From positions 18,952-82,951 of the forward strand of contig NZ_RCBY01000006.1 of assembly GCF_003838195.1 (NCBI RefSeq): a stretch of 64,000 nucleotides of DNA, written 5' to 3'. This DNA comes from Okeania hirsuta. GTDB lineage: Bacteria > Cyanobacteriota > Cyanobacteriia > Cyanobacteriales > Microcoleaceae. The notes below the pieces were generated by a model. The model made no database searches and was not told the origin of the DNA. It worked only from the letters and a program-made list of their open reading frames with translations. Shown piece by piece: positions 46,240-57,226 of this stretch (within the stretch, counting starts at the first letter, position 1; the number at the start of each line of letters is the position of its first letter). Position numbers and translations under genes: made by a program.

Positions 46240-46562
<323 letters not shown>

Positions 46563-46612
46563 AATAATTAAATTAAAGTAGTGGGTTTCTCGATCGAGCA
46601 GTTAAGAATGCT

Positions 46613-46652
46613 AAAAAAAAATGAGAAACCCTAATTATTTTCAGGGCTTCTC
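46613..46652 (-). terminator. Rho-independent terminator of fba
   Basis: On the minus strand a 10-bp stem (GAGAAGCCCT/AGGGTTTCTC, one G-U or mismatch) is followed directly by A and a run of eight to nine T. It lies 63 bp beyond the fba stop. Confidence 0.9.
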
Positions 46653-46714
46653 ATCAACTAAACTAATTAAATATTTCAGAAGCTTCAAATGTAGAATTCT
46701 GATTGTGCTATAAA

Positions 46715-47794
46715 CTACACTGCTACTGCTTTTTTAGTAGTAGCAGCTAATTCTCCACTAGCATATTTGGCAGCAAACTCATCCAAGGTTTGAACCTTAA
46801 TTTTGCTAGCGTTACCAGCAGTACCAAATTGTTGATAGCGATCAGCACAAACCTGTTTCATGTACTTGATAGAAGGTTTCATAAAGTGACGAGGGTCAAA
46901 GTTAGAAGGATCTTGAGCAGCAGCTTCACGAATAGCAGCAGTAATGGCCAAACGGTTATCAGTATCGATGTTTACCTTACGAACACCACTCTTGATTCCT
47001 TTTTGAATTTCTTCTACAGGTACACCATAGGTTTCTGGAATTGAACCACCATATTTGTTGATCATTTCCAACAAGTCTTGAGGTACAGAAGAAGAACCAT
47101 GCATAACCAAGTGAGTATTGGGTAGGCGACGGTGAATTTCTTCAATACGGCTAATAGCTAGAATTTCTCCTGTAGGCTTACGGGTAAACTTGTAAGCACC
47201 ATGGCTAGTACCAATAGCAACTGCTAGAGCATCTACTTGGGTACGTTCTACAAATTCTACTGCTTCATCTGGGTCTGTCAAAAGTTGTTCACGAGAAAGG
47301 ACGCCTTCTGCACCATGACCATCTTCTTTATCGCCCATACCAGTTTCTAGAGAACCTAAGCAACCTAGTTCTCCTTCTACACTTACACCAATGGAGTGAG
47401 CAACTTTAACTACTTCAGCAGTAACATTAACGTTATAGTCGAAGCTAGCAGGAGTCTTAGCATCTGCCTCTAGGGAGCCATCCATCATCACGCTAGTGAA
47501 ACCATGGCGCATAGCAGAATAGCAAGTAGAGGGTGCATTACCATGGTCTTGGTGCATGGCGATGGGAATATGAGGATATGTCTCTACGGCGGCTATAATT
47601 AAGTGACGTAGAAAAATTTCACCAGCATACTTACGCGCTCCACGAGAAGCTTGGAGAATTACAGGACTGTTTGTTTCATCAGCCGCCTGCATAATGGACT
47701 GAATTTGCTCCATGTTGTTGACATTATATGCAGGAATTCCATAACCGTTTTCTGCTGCGTGGTCTAATAATAACCGCATTGGTACGATAGCCAT
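46715..47794 (-). CDS. fba: class II fructose-1,6-bisphosphate aldolase
   Basis: A 359-residue zinc-dependent aldolase (CbbA/FbaA type), acting in the Calvin cycle and glycolysis/gluconeogenesis on fructose-1,6- and probably sedoheptulose-1,7-bisphosphate. Metal-ligand and catalytic segments are visible: AMHQDHG (about 80), [54 protein letters not shown] and [23 protein letters not shown] 47794 follows a strong AGGAGG. A good terminator follows the stop. Codon use is more regular and GC slightly higher than in neighbours, as expected of a highly expressed gene. Confidence 0.97.
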   Translation of the reverse strand: MAIVPMRLLLDHAAENGYGIPAYNVNNMEQIQSIMQAADETNSPVILQASRGARKYAGEIFLRHLIIAAVETYPHIPIAMHQDHGNAPSTCYSAMRHGFTSVMMDGSLEADAKTPASFDYNVNVTAEVVKVAHSIGVSVEGELGCLGSLETGMGDKEDGHGAEGVLSREQLLTDPDEAVEFVERTQVDALAVAIGTSHGAYKFTRKPTGEILAISRIEEIHRRLPNTHLVMHGSSSVPQDLLEMINKYGGSIPETYGVPVEEIQKGIKSGVRKVNIDTDNRLAITAAIREAAAQDPSNFDPRHFMKPSIKYMKQVCADRYQQFGTAGNASKIKVQTLDEFAAKYASGELAATTKKAVAV

Positions 47795-48386
47795 ACCTTG
47801 TCCTCCTATATTTTTTGTTATTAGCCGATGGGTAAATTTGATTTACTTAAGTTTAAATCTTACGACAATATTAAGACAAATTGAAGATTCTGTCTATCAA
47901 TATAATATTTTAGATATAAAAATTATTATGGCAAATAATATCTACCGCTTTAACGAAGTCAAAAGTCATAATTTCTAAGTCAGAAGTTATATTTGTAACG
48001 GGGATTTGAGCAAAGCTCCAAAAATATTTCGCCTTAAAAGACGGGGCTGCGCGACCCAATTAGGGTCTGCTGAAAAAATTGGTTGGTGGGGGTAGGACAT
48101 GGGGACGCAGAGACACGGGGACGCGGAGATGGAGGAATAGGCAATGCTTTCAGCCATTTTATGTGAAGAAATCTTCTTGATTTTCAGCAGAAAATTTCAG
48201 TAAATTGATGCCAATAAGAGCCATAAACTTGGAGATAAACTGAATATCAAAAGCTCCATTACCTTAGCTATCCTGACTTTTAGCTTTATTCAGCAAGCCC
48301 CAATTATTTTGATAAGTATAAAGGCAGAAATTTTATAGAGCAGTGGTGAAGCTCTGAATTAATTATTTTTAAGATTTTAATATTAG
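47795..48386. other. intergenic stretch between fba and tRNA-Lys, with a MITE
   Basis: About 590 bp. The fba promoter region is at its left end. A 238-bp MITE of family A type occupies 48063-48300. No ORF. Confidence 0.5.
48063..48300. mobile_element. MITE with family A ends, copy 3 (238 bp, 6-bp TSD)
   Basis: Ends GGGTCTGCTGAAAAAA and TTTATTCAGCAAGCCC; CAATTA is directly repeated at 48057-48062 and 48301-48306. The interior differs from the other two copies, so it is probably another derivative of the same parent transposon ends. Confidence 0.8.
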
Positions 48387-48458
<72 letters not shown>

Positions 48459-48901
48459 CTATTAATTTTGTTTTATTTCACACTTCCACTAACTATAGCA
48501 TAGTCATAATTAATATTGCAATAGCTTTCAGAAAAAAATTTGAGATATTGTGAAACCTTTATGGACAATTTAGTTCTTCTATATAACATAATTAAGTTCA
48601 TACCTAAGGAACAAATCAACACTAATCTCACTAACTATTAAATGTAGCAGTGTGCGGTGGTATATTTACAAATTGCAGGAACTGCCCAATAGCTAAAATT
48701 CTTATATTATCAGCTTTTTATTCCCCCTATTGCCTGTTGCCTGCGCACAGCGCTATATATAGCGTTTATCAAGTTACTGAAGTACAGTTATTTTTCTTCT
48801 TTTCTATTACCTACTACCTACTGCCTGCTCCCTACTCCCGCGCAACAAACGAATTTTATACCTCATCAGCATGGGAATTGCTATATGATAGTTATAAATA
48901 T
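48459..48901. other. intergenic stretch after the tRNA
   Basis: About 440 bp with a gcctgttgcctgcgcacagc island (about 48735) and an actaccta/ctgcctgc tract. A 90-codon plus-strand frame (48650-48922) runs through these repeats and is not called. Confidence 0.45.
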
Positions 48902-49410
48902 TTGACATCCTCTCAGGCCTGAAGGGGCCGGGATTCTCCTGAAACCAGGATTCTTGGTTTGCTGAAGCAAGGCTACGCCAACAATGAGTCCACTTAAATC
49001 AGATATGCAAGTGATATCTAAGCCAGAGATGGTTTTCTCCTCAAGGGTTTGCTCTATTGCCTCCTGCGGAGGAGCTGCGCTATCAATATCCTGTGGAATT
49101 ATGCCCTACGGTACAGTTCAAACCTCAAAACTTTGGTTCTCTGATACTTGATGCTTAGAGTTTTTCCATGCACAAGCATTACTGTAAAAAAACTATTACT
49201 CTTCTCTTGTCTTCTCTTAGTCAACATTTCCTTGCGCCTGACGGCGACGCGGGGTCTGACCGCAGTTTTAAGGTGCTAGTTCTAGTATTAGTAGCTAGGT
49301 TTTTAGAGTGGTTGAATACCTTCCAACAAATTCTAGTATAACACAAATTCTAGTATAACACAAAGTTGCCCTTTTAGGGCAAGGCTTTAAACCCAATTTT
49401 TCGGTAAAAT
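48902..49410 (-). pseudogene. decayed IS200/IS605-type element, protein not identifiable
   Basis: TTGAC (48902), a hairpin (cctctcaggcctgaaggggc) and GGATTCT (48931-48937) repeat the end layout seen beside three other tnpB relics. The following minus-strand DNA has short open pieces (EAIEQTLEEKTISGLDITCI; MLTKRRQEKSNSFFTV) without a recognisable domain. At 49363-49405 is an inverted copy of the ccgaaaaattgggtttaa-type solo end. The interpretation as a relic rests on the ends. Confidence 0.45.
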
Positions 49411-49451
49411 CATTACTTGTTTACCACTACCAAATATATAATATGCAAGCA

Positions 49452-50324
49452 TTACAAAAATGTTGCAGTGAGCCTAACTAGCATTTCACAGGAAGACCCA
49501 GGCTCTAAATCAATTAAACGAGAACCTGTATTTAGGGAATTTGGAGTAGCTGTCCATGGTTCTAAACAATAAAATTCTTCATTTTTCACCGTCCAGAAAG
49601 CCATAGTTGAATAAGAAGATGTATAACTCAGAAGAATCTTGAGACCACGACTTCGATCGTAGACTGTAGTGGCCAACCCTGTTAATTTTTCAAATATTGC
49701 ATTCACTTCATCTTGATTAAGGTCAAATTTACCATTATTATAGTGGACGATTCCTGTTTTTGGTTCCACATATTGCATTGAAGGGATATCAAAGTGAAGC
49801 TGATGCTTGTTTGGAGCAAAGAAATAAGGATGTAGTCCTGTCGAAAATGGCATCCTTTGTGTATTGCTCAAATTGGTGTAAACTTGGAATATTTCTATAG
49901 AATTACCTTTGATTTGATAAGTAAAAGTTAATTGAAAATCGAAGGGATAAACAGTTTTTGTGAATCTATTACTGGTTAAAACTAGAGTTATTGAAGCTCG
50001 GTCTTGAGTAGACTTTTCTATGACTTCCCAAGGTAGTTCTCGTGCAAATCCATGTTGTTGGAGAGAGTAACTATTACCATTATATTCGTATATATTATTA
50101 GGTAAGTTGCCACAAATGGGAAACAGGATAGGTATACCACCTCTTACTATTAATTCTGGATTTTCTAACCTTTTGGAATCACAGTAAAGTAGCTCCTGAT
50201 TATTAATACACCAACTTGTAATTATTCCTCCTCTCTCTGGAACGACATTTATACTAGAATTAAATCCTAAATCAGAGAGGGTATAAGTCTTGTATTGTTT
50301 TTGTTGAAGTGCGATGGCAAACAC
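49452..50324 (-). CDS. aldose 1-epimerase / glucose-6-phosphate epimerase-like protein
   Basis: A 290-residue galactose-mutarotase-fold protein that would interconvert anomers of an aldose or hexose phosphate. Visible segments are INVVPERGGIITSW, the RGGIPILFPICGNLPNN turn, LQQHGFARELPWEVI (family His/Arg), STGLHPYFFAPNKHQL and YCLEPWTATPNSLNTG with the likely catalytic Glu. The RGGIP..P.CG and HGFAR pattern resembles the YeaD-like (D-hexose-6-phosphate) subgroup more than GalM. Start ATG 50324. Monocistronic, flanked on both sides by tnpB relics. Confidence 0.85.
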   Translation of the reverse strand: MFAIALQQKQYKTYTLSDLGFNSSINVVPERGGIITSWCINNQELLYCDSKRLENPELIVRGGIPILFPICGNLPNNIYEYNGNSYSLQQHGFARELPWEVIEKSTQDRASITLVLTSNRFTKTVYPFDFQLTFTYQIKGNSIEIFQVYTNLSNTQRMPFSTGLHPYFFAPNKHQLHFDIPSMQYVEPKTGIVHYNNGKFDLNQDEVNAIFEKLTGLATTVYDRSRGLKILLSYTSSYSTMAFWTVKNEEFYCLEPWTATPNSLNTGSRLIDLEPGSSCEMLVRLTATFL

Positions 50325-50454
50325 AGTTTTTAATTCAGGAATTGATTATTTAATATTGGGCATTGGGTGATGATAACTAGAAATAAAAATCTACTTTCTT
50401 GGTGATTTGCCCAATCATTATTTAGACCTCTAGTTTTTATATGATTACAGTATA

Positions 50455-51193
50455 TTGACTACTCCCCGGACTCAAGTCACGGGGATTCTAAGTAGATACT
50501 ACGCAACATGATAAATCCGTGTTACTCCGTCTGTTCTTAGCTGACCAAAGAATATTCTTTGGGCACAATGAAATTGTCCCCCTACACAGTTGGCTTAAGT
50601 CTAAACTTAGCTTTCTGCTTACTTTTATGATAATATTTGCAGCCCCATTACAGTCTGCATTCACAAAACAATTATTACCACTCCTATACAAACTACGCTG
50701 TCTTGATGCAGTCGCTCATGGGGGAAACCCCCTTTGGCGGCGCTGCATCGCTTTATTCTTTTCGGTGACGGTTTCCAATCATTGGGTTCCTCACCATCAA
50801 TAGGAAGATTTTCACCATCTAAAAATGAAGCGACACTTGTATAACTTTCTTGGTGTTTCTAAAAATAGAATCCCATATTCAGAGCATAATTTAGCTATTC
50901 TTTCTTTAAGTCTAGCTGTAGGAATTGGTACAAATTATGAATTACTTTTTTTTCCTAATTTTATTTCATTTTTCTGACCTTTATTCCAACCAAATACAAT
51001 TGTAACCAATAGAATTTTTTAAACAATGATTAATGACTATTCTGGCTGCTTTATTAATACTGTCACGCATTTGGCGGTTACGCTTTTCTGTAATGACAGC
51101 TAGTTTATTTGACCAAAATCCTTGAGGTTGATTTTCTTTGATAGTTGATATCTGTTTATTGTACCAACGATTTTTTTTAGATAGTATTTTCAT
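50455..51193 (-). pseudogene. tnpB: IS200/IS605-family TnpB, multiply broken
   Basis: TTGAC at 50455 and the hairpin ccccggactcaagtcacggg with GGATTCT mark the end. Minus-strand pieces include KKNRWYNKQISTIKENQPQG and NKAARIVINHCLKNSIG (51193-50981), PTARLKERIAKLCSEYGILF (about 50920), and the C-terminus NCFVNADCNGAANIIIKVS with LCRGTISLCPKNILW (50691-50488). Frame changes and stops separate them. The N-terminal half is absent. Confidence 0.8.
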
Positions 51194-51305
51194 TTTGAAC
51201 TTTATTCTACGTCATTCGATACCTCATATCTTCAGAATCATTGAATATAAAAAATAGAGTATGTAGCCATAGTTATTATAGTTATTAATGTTTGTATGAT
51301 TTTAA

Positions 51306-53063
51306 TTAAATTCTTAAACGTGGCAATTCAATAAAAGGTTCTTTGATAAAAGGTTCTTTAATAAAAGGTTCTCTTTCTTCTTTAGCAGATGCTTCAGGAT
51401 TCAATATTGGTGGTAGAGAAAAGCTATTGTGACTATCTACACCAGCTTCTCCTTCAGACAAATTCTGAGAATCATCTGTGGAATTTTGCTCATTTTCTGT
51501 ACTTCTAGGTGGCAACTTAGGTAAAGTTGGAGTTGATAAAATATTAGAGTTCGATCTACTTGGACTGGAGTTACTACCAGCAAACTTTGCAGAAGAATCA
51601 ATCTTATCTATCTTGAGAGGGGTTCTCATGGGTTGATGGAAAACACTAGAAATTTGAGCAATATGACTGAGAATTTCCTCTCCTTTTTTTCCTGTAACAA
51701 CTTGAGGTTGGTATTTGCTAACTACTATCGGCAAAAACTCAATCTTCATTTTGCCTGGTTTTAAAGAGACTTTCAAGATTGCTGTCTCATAATCACTCTC
51801 TTGATTAGAAGTATCTCCAGAAATCAAATTACCCAAAGAATATATAATAGGTTGCCCCTTATAAATTTCTGCCCCCTGCAATACCTTAGGATGATGTCCT
51901 ACAACTAAATCAGCACCTTGATCGATTGTTGACCTAGCTATATCCATTTGCCAGTCTCCAGGATATTCTGATAATTTTACTCCCCAGTGATAGTTAACAA
52001 TAATCCAGTCTACCTGCTTTCTCAGAATTTGAATATCTGTAGCTATCTGGTCTTTATGGCGACTGTTAACTCCTACTATCCCAGCATTTGGTTGAAGATC
52101 TGTATCATCATAGCTGAGGTAGGCAATCTTTTGGCCTTTAACCTTAATAATCTTGGGTTTTCTGGCCTCATCTTTTGTTTTGCCCGCTCCTACAGAGTGA
52201 ATATTTGCCTGCTCTAGAATATCTATTGTTTCAACTAAGCTTTGTTGGTTATTGGCCTTATTCTGGTCGTTGGCCAAATTCACTAGATCCACTCCTCCAG
52301 AAGTCAAGACATTGACATAGTTAGAATCTACTGCTAGTTTATTCTGACTGTTTGTACTATTGATGGTAGAACGAGTCAGAGGATTTTCCAGATTAACCAT
52401 TGCCAGATCAGCTTTTCTATACTCATCCATTTTGGCAAAAGGTAACTTATAATCCTCTTTTACTACATCAGAAACTGGATGAGATAAATTGACATCTCCA
52501 CCAAACATTAAGGTAACCGTAGGGTCGTTTGGGTTTGTGAGTTTTATATTATTAATTACTCGTACTTTTCCAGCAGCAGTTTCCACTGATGAAATTGAAT
52601 TTCGCACTAGCACTTCATAATAACTTACCCAACAACCCAATATAAAGGTAGCCACCACTGAACCTATTAATATGAAAGAGCGGAATATTTGAAATTTAAA
52701 ATTATTACTTTTGGTGGGAATATTAGATTGATTATTTAATGTTCTTTTTAGTGGAATTCTAACAGATTGTTTCCATAGGATATTGGGTGAACCCCTAAAA
52801 CGTCCTATAATGTTTACTCTTTCTAGCAAAGGAGAATTCAGTTGATAAAGTTGCTGACAAATAAACTTGATTAATTTCTCTGTTGGAGGTTCCTTCTGAA
52901 ACTCTACTAAAACTTGTAAATATCCAGTGGTTTCTTTAGCTACACGAGCTGATATCCCTTGAGGTTTTAATTCTTTATTTATCCAGTAACTAATCGCCTT
53001 AAAATCACCGGATCGTGCTAATTCTAAAAGAGATGGTGGAGTTAAAGTAGGTGTGTAAGTCAT
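51306..53063 (-). CDS. CapA-family (PGA_cap) metallophosphatase-like protein
   Basis: A 585-residue protein. The first 105 residues are a soluble N-terminal domain, followed by a transmembrane helix at about 129-150 (FRSFILIGSVVATFILGCWV). The CapA/PGA_cap domain spans about 185-440: TVTLMFGGDVNLSHPV, DLAMVNLENPLT, AYLSYDDTD, IVNYHWGVKL, DLVVGHHPKVLQGAEIY and IYSLGNLISG. The family acts in poly-gamma-glutamate or related surface polymer formation. The usual ANNH motif is ANDQ here (LVNLANDQNKAN), which may impair metal binding. The C-terminal 130 residues are Ser/Pro-rich and end in three EPFIK-type repeats encoded by a 15-bp tandem repeat. Confidence 0.85.
   Translation of the reverse strand: MTYTPTLTPPSLLELARSGDFKAISYWINKELKPQGISARVAKETTGYLQVLVEFQKEPPTEKLIKFICQQLYQLNSPLLERVNIIGRFRGSPNILWKQSVRIPLKRTLNNQSNIPTKSNNFKFQIFRSFILIGSVVATFILGCWVSYYEVLVRNSISSVETAAGKVRVINNIKLTNPNDPTVTLMFGGDVNLSHPVSDVVKEDYKLPFAKMDEYRKADLAMVNLENPLTRSTINSTNSQNKLAVDSNYVNVLTSGGVDLVNLANDQNKANNQQSLVETIDILEQANIHSVGAGKTKDEARKPKIIKVKGQKIAYLSYDDTDLQPNAGIVGVNSRHKDQIATDIQILRKQVDWIIVNYHWGVKLSEYPGDWQMDIARSTIDQGADLVVGHHPKVLQGAEIYKGQPIIYSLGNLISGDTSNQESDYETAILKVSLKPGKMKIEFLPIVVSKYQPQVVTGKKGEEILSHIAQISSVFHQPMRTPLKIDKIDSSAKFAGSNSSPSRSNSNILSTPTLPKLPPRSTENEQNSTDDSQNLSEGEAGVDSHNSFSLPPILNPEASAKEEREPFIKEPFIKEPFIELPRLRI
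51318..51372. repeat. in-frame 15-bp tandem repeat in the CapA-like gene
   Basis: Units of aaaggttctttgataa type encode EPFIK EPFIK EPFIE near the C-terminus; length changes here keep the frame. Confidence 0.85.
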
Positions 53064-53323
53064 ATTTTAACCTAATAGTTAAAGCTTTCAGATAGTAGGT
53101 ACAAAAGTTTGAAAAAATCAACAATACTGTATTTTATCTAAACAAATATGTCATCCTGACTCCGGTTGTAAGTTTTGCCTAAGTCTGTATCAGTAAAATT
53201 GACATACGTTAAGCAACAATTTTAATATTTATGACAAAAATTATCTGTAGTTTAGTATGGAAGTCAAAAAAAAATATTTTAAAGAATTAAATCAGGAAGA
53301 TACTGAAAGATATAAATAATATA
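53064..53323. other. intergenic stretch, nothing recognised
   Basis: AT-rich spacer between the CapA-like gene and the dead IS1. It should hold the CapA promoter. No repeat or ORF of note. Confidence 0.4.
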
Positions 53324-54241
53324 GGTAGTCCTAAATATGTAAGGATAGAAGGAAAATATCCAGAATATAGTGTGTTAATCTGATGTCAATAATATTATAT
53401 CTTGTCCCAACTGTACCTCAAACCAGATTGTCAAGAACGGTAAAATTCACGGTTGGCAAGCAAAACTTTAGATGCCGAGACTTTGGCCGACAATTTGTCC
53501 AAAATCCCCAAGGAGGAGATGACTAACCAAGAAATTAAAGAGTTTATCAATCAACTCTTGCAAGAATTGCTACCCTTAGCTGCTATTGCTCGCTTCACGG
53601 GAGTCTCTTAGCCTTGGTTACAAAGATATGTGAATCACCTTGACCAAATAGTACCCATACAGGTAGAAGTGGGAGTCAAAAAAAGGACATATGACCATCC
53701 AATGTGATGATATGTGGTCATTCGTTGGACATAAAGGAAAAAAGCAATGGGTTTGGTTAGCTATAGATTTTGTGACTCGAGATATTGTAGGAGTGTATAT
53801 CGACTCCCAAGGTATTGAGAGGGCAGAAGGATTATGACGTTCGCGAAGCGTGGCGGAGTGCCCTATTACACATATGGTAAAAATCAAAAATCAAATCAAT
53901 TCTTATCCATAAATTATCAATTATTTCTCCCTTTTGCCAGATCAGCTGTTGCCTATTGCCTCTTTTCTGGATATGTCTATATGCTACCACAAGTGTATAG
54001 ACAATGTGCTGTTTGTTACACAGATTTTTGGTCTGGTTATCAAGAGATTTTTCCCAGCAAGGGACATCAGACTCTAGGAAAAGAAACTCGATCAACAAGT
54101 TACATTGAGCTACTCAATAATACTTTATGCCAAAGGATTTCTCCCTTGCTCAGAAAGACTATCTCCTTTTCCAAAAAGCTAGAAAATAACATTGGAGCGA
54201 TTTGTTACTTCATTCATCATAATGCATTTTTACCTGTTTAG
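53324..54241 (+). pseudogene. IS1-family transposase, frameshifted and interrupted
   Basis: It starts with ggtagtcctaaatatgtaa (53324), similar to the terminal repeat of the IS1 at 61561. Plus-strand pieces are CPNCTSNQIVKNGKIHGW, CRDFGRQFVQNPQGGDD, MTIQCDDMWSFVGHKGKKQW followed by VWLAIDFVTRDIVGVYIDS, and after an insertion QVYRQCAVCYTDFWSGYQEI and LRKTISFSKKLENNIGAICY. The insertion of about 150 bp (53836-53985) begins with a GC-rich dispersed repeat (gacgttcgcgaagcgtggcg) and contains agatcagctgttgcc as in MITE family B. Several frame changes; not active. Confidence 0.8.
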
Positions 54242-54964
54242 GAATACCATAATATAAGTATATATAGCTTCAATTTATAAATTATAGTTTTGATGATTTG
54301 GCAATTATGCCTTATGAAATTTTAAGTTTTATAGTAGCCCATGAATTTAAGTTTATTTATTTTTAAGATATGAACAAATCAGCAATTAGTGATTGTATTG
54401 GCAATGATGACCATCAGTCATGCAAGTATTACCATGTTGTCCTCATCTTGTAAAATCTGACTAGTAAAAAAAATTAAAAAATTATCTAAAGTTAATTGAG
54501 TTAATCAGCTAAAAGCTTTAATAAGACTAAAATAGAAGTAGGTAGTTTGACTTTCATTATCAATTACTGTTGTATAGTAGAATTAAAAATAATGAAAATT
54601 AAGTATAACAGTATAGTAAATATTCTTAAATTGCAGATCAGGGCAACAAGTTGTTCTAAAAACTGATATTTAAGTTACAATATCTCTAGGAGTGAATGTT
54701 TAATGTAGTAGTATTACAAACTAACACCACTTCCTATTACCTTTTAATGTTGCAAGCTGAAAAATTAATTTCTCTTCTCATAATTCCTTGGTGGGAGTTA
54801 TGTGTTGATGGTAGTCATGCTAGTCATAGACCTTAAATATAGTTTTGAGTGTCCACTAAACCAAACAAGCTTAGAGAAAAAATTTGTCTTTGCCAACATT
54901 TTCAGTAAATAGTCTTCTGTAAGTATATTTGATCAAACTTATTGACTGGGAGTATAGAAAGCCA
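54242..54964. other. intergenic stretch of about 720 bp
   Basis: AT-rich, without ORFs above background or recognised repeats. It probably includes the promoter of the following small gene. Nothing else supported. Confidence 0.4.
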
Positions 54965-55279
54965 ATGCTACAACGCAAGATATATCAAATTTGTTGTGAT
55001 GGTCGTGAAGTCTGTATTTTTTTGCGAGATCAGCAGCGTTGGGTTGAAAAAGCAAAGATATTAGATATAGAGGGAGATTTAGTAACTATACGCTATGAAA
55101 CAGATGAAGATGATGAAATCTGTTCTTGGGAAGAAATGGTACGTTTAGAAAGTATAGGGGCGATTACCCAAAAATTAGCATCTGTACCAAGGAATAATAT
55201 AGAACCTCTAGTATCTGAAGATTGTCCAGAAGCTGAACGGATTCGCAATCACTACCCAGAATCAAATCAGCAGGAATAA
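54965..55279 (+). CDS. conserved small cyanobacterial protein, function unknown
   Basis: A 104-residue protein. The compact N-terminal part (MLQRKIYQICCDGREVCIFL, then RDQQRWVEKAKILDIEGDLV) looks like a small beta-barrel domain. The rest (TIRYETDEDDEICSWEEMVR) is acidic and the tail is probably disordered. I recall closely similar proteins throughout cyanobacteria beginning at MLxRKIYQ, so I chose ATG 54965 over a TTG 36 bp upstream. It stands alone between a dead IS1 and the metallo-beta-lactamase gene on the other strand. No function is known to me. Confidence 0.8.
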   Translation: MLQRKIYQICCDGREVCIFLRDQQRWVEKAKILDIEGDLVTIRYETDEDDEICSWEEMVRLESIGAITQKLASVPRNNIEPLVSEDCPEAERIRNHYPESNQQE

Positions 55280-55398
55280 TATTTTAAGATATGATATTAA
55301 TTATGTATTTACTGATATTTTATCCCTAAATACAAAACCATATCTTAAATGACTGGTTGTATATAGAATAGCTTGATTAATTAGTCATTTTACTCTGT

Positions 55399-57000
55399 TT
55401 ATTCAGTAGAAGGAAAATGAAGGGACTTAAACATAGGACAGTACCCATCAGATGTTACCCTAAATCCATATAGAGCTGAAGTAGGATTTGAGCAATGTTG
55501 TCCTCGATAATATAAACAATTACCGCAACAATCTAACTCAGGAGAAATAAAGCGATCGCCAGTCTGATAAAGAAGTTGTCGTTGAGAAATCCCTCTCATA
55601 ACCAACTCTTCTCCTTGCCAACGGACTTCCACAATACCTGTATCAGCAAAAATTGGCCAACGACTATCATTTGTAATGCTCTGAGGTAAAGAAACTATTA
55701 CCTCTGTTTCCAACTCAGTTAATTCTCCCTCATAATTAGTTTCAGGTAATGTAGGTACTATAAATGTATCACCAATTGGTAACTCTACCAAAACACCATT
55801 ACCTGGAGAGTGGAGTTGATAACGGTTGCGTAACTCTTCAAGATTAGTCAGGTCAGCTATATAACTAGGACTGCCATGAACAAAAACTATATGTTGAGGA
55901 CGTAGGTTGTGAATTAACTGTGTTGTTCCCAGTCCATCACAATGCTCGGTCAGAAGATATGTTTCAGTATGAACAAAATTCAACTCTTGTGAAATTTTTC
56001 CTGGTGTTTCAGGTACTAACACAATAAAAGAATTATCTTGATTCATAACATATTGACTCAAATCAGTATCCCGGTCTGCAATGAGAATATATGGCTTTTC
56101 TCCAGAAGGAAATTTTCCTGGCAACTGCCTAAGCACGCGCGGTCTGACCTTTTCGTCCCAAAATAAAGGTTGATGTTGAGCAAAATTTTTAACTGCTGGA
56201 GGAAATTGGGATAATAGTTGTAAATAAAGGTCACAAACTTGGGCAACTTGTTCCTCAACCCAAATGTCCAGATCGCGACCTGTGAAATAGTGATGACTGC
56301 GCAGAAGCATTAACAATTCTTGTCCTAATCCTAAAGCAGGGGTAGGCAAAATAACCGACATTCCAGAAGTAATAGCTTGATATATTCTTTCTGCAAGGTG
56401 ATTTTCTAACTGTCGTCGATGTGGATAACGAGCTGTACCATAACTACCTTCAATTATTAAAACATCTGGTTTTAGTCCTCGTAAATCTCCTAAAGGTAAA
56501 CCTTCAACTAAACGACTATTGGATAAAAATAAATCTCCTGTGTATAAAAGCTTATAGGTTCGATTATCTTCAGCAGTATAAGTCAGAAGAAAAACTGTTG
56601 CCCCAGGTAAATGACCAGCAGGAAAAAGCTCTACAGTTAGATCACTACAAAGTTCTATTGGTGAGTGCCAAGGTAAAGGTTGACATAAGTCAGGGATTTC
56701 AGAAACAGTAAATTTTGACCAATTGAGAGGTAAAAGTTTAGTTGTTGCTTCACTAGCGTATATTGGTAACTGTGGAAAAGCTTGATGAAGTGCAAGTAGT
56801 CCTTGAGCATGGTCTGAATGTGCGTGAGTACATAGGACAATATCTGCTGGGACCTGTTGTTTATTTTCATTAGTACTAGTTAATAATGAAATATCTGCAA
56901 TACCACAGTCTAATAAAATCCGGTGTGAACCTATTCGGACCAGCATACATATTCCATCATCTCCATGACCTACGCTGTAAGCTAAACATTCTAAATTCAT
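55399..57000 (-). CDS. metallo-beta-lactamase/beta-CASP-type hydrolase
   Basis: A 533-residue protein of the MBL fold. Metal motifs: LLDCGIAD (about 30), THAHSDHAQG (about 57-66, the HxHxDH signature), FPAGHLPGATVFLL (His about 130), LYTGDLFLSN (Asp about 155) and HIVFVHGSPS (C-terminal His about 375). The region in between (GMSVILPTPALGLGQELLML onward) fits a beta-CASP domain, as in CPSF73/RNase J-like nucleases. The last 40 residues contain a Cys cluster (CCGNCLYYRGQHC...C) that could bind a metal. RNA-processing nuclease activity is the likely role; substrate unknown. Start ATG 57000. Confidence 0.88.
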   Translation of the reverse strand: MNLECLAYSVGHGDDGICMLVRIGSHRILLDCGIADISLLTSTNENKQQVPADIVLCTHAHSDHAQGLLALHQAFPQLPIYASEATTKLLPLNWSKFTVSEIPDLCQPLPWHSPIELCSDLTVELFPAGHLPGATVFLLTYTAEDNRTYKLLYTGDLFLSNSRLVEGLPLGDLRGLKPDVLIIEGSYGTARYPHRRQLENHLAERIYQAITSGMSVILPTPALGLGQELLMLLRSHHYFTGRDLDIWVEEQVAQVCDLYLQLLSQFPPAVKNFAQHQPLFWDEKVRPRVLRQLPGKFPSGEKPYILIADRDTDLSQYVMNQDNSFIVLVPETPGKISQELNFVHTETYLLTEHCDGLGTTQLIHNLRPQHIVFVHGSPSYIADLTNLEELRNRYQLHSPGNGVLVELPIGDTFIVPTLPETNYEGELTELETEVIVSLPQSITNDSRWPIFADTGIVEVRWQGEELVMRGISQRQLLYQTGDRFISPELDCCGNCLYYRGQHCSNPTSALYGFRVTSDGYCPMFKSLHFPSTE

Positions 57001-57118
57001 GACAAGGTTAACTGCTTACATTCAGGAATATTTTGATTATCAAGAATTTGAAAATTTGGCGATCTTGAACTGCAAGACTTATCAGTAGAGTACTTCATCA
57101 TAAAAAATAGGTTAAGTG

Positions 57119-57182
57119 GGAAACCACCGTCTTTTAAGCGGTGGATGGAAACGACTCGACGGGTTTTAACCCGTAGTCAAAA
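57119..57182 (+). repeat. transposon-end double hairpin beside tnpB relic
   Basis: accgtcttttaagcggt followed by acgggttttaacccgt, two hairpins 3' of the dead tnpB at 57227-58454. The same pair is found alone at 5452-5521. Confidence 0.65.
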
Positions 57183-57226
57183 AAACGTGTTATTATTATT
57201 AAATAACTTAAAAAGTAGCCTCAATA

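Noticed and set aside
48650..48922. 90-codon plus-strand frame after tRNA-Lys
   Set aside because: It runs through repeat tracts (gcctgttgcctgcg, actacctactgcc) and into a transposon end; low-complexity translation.
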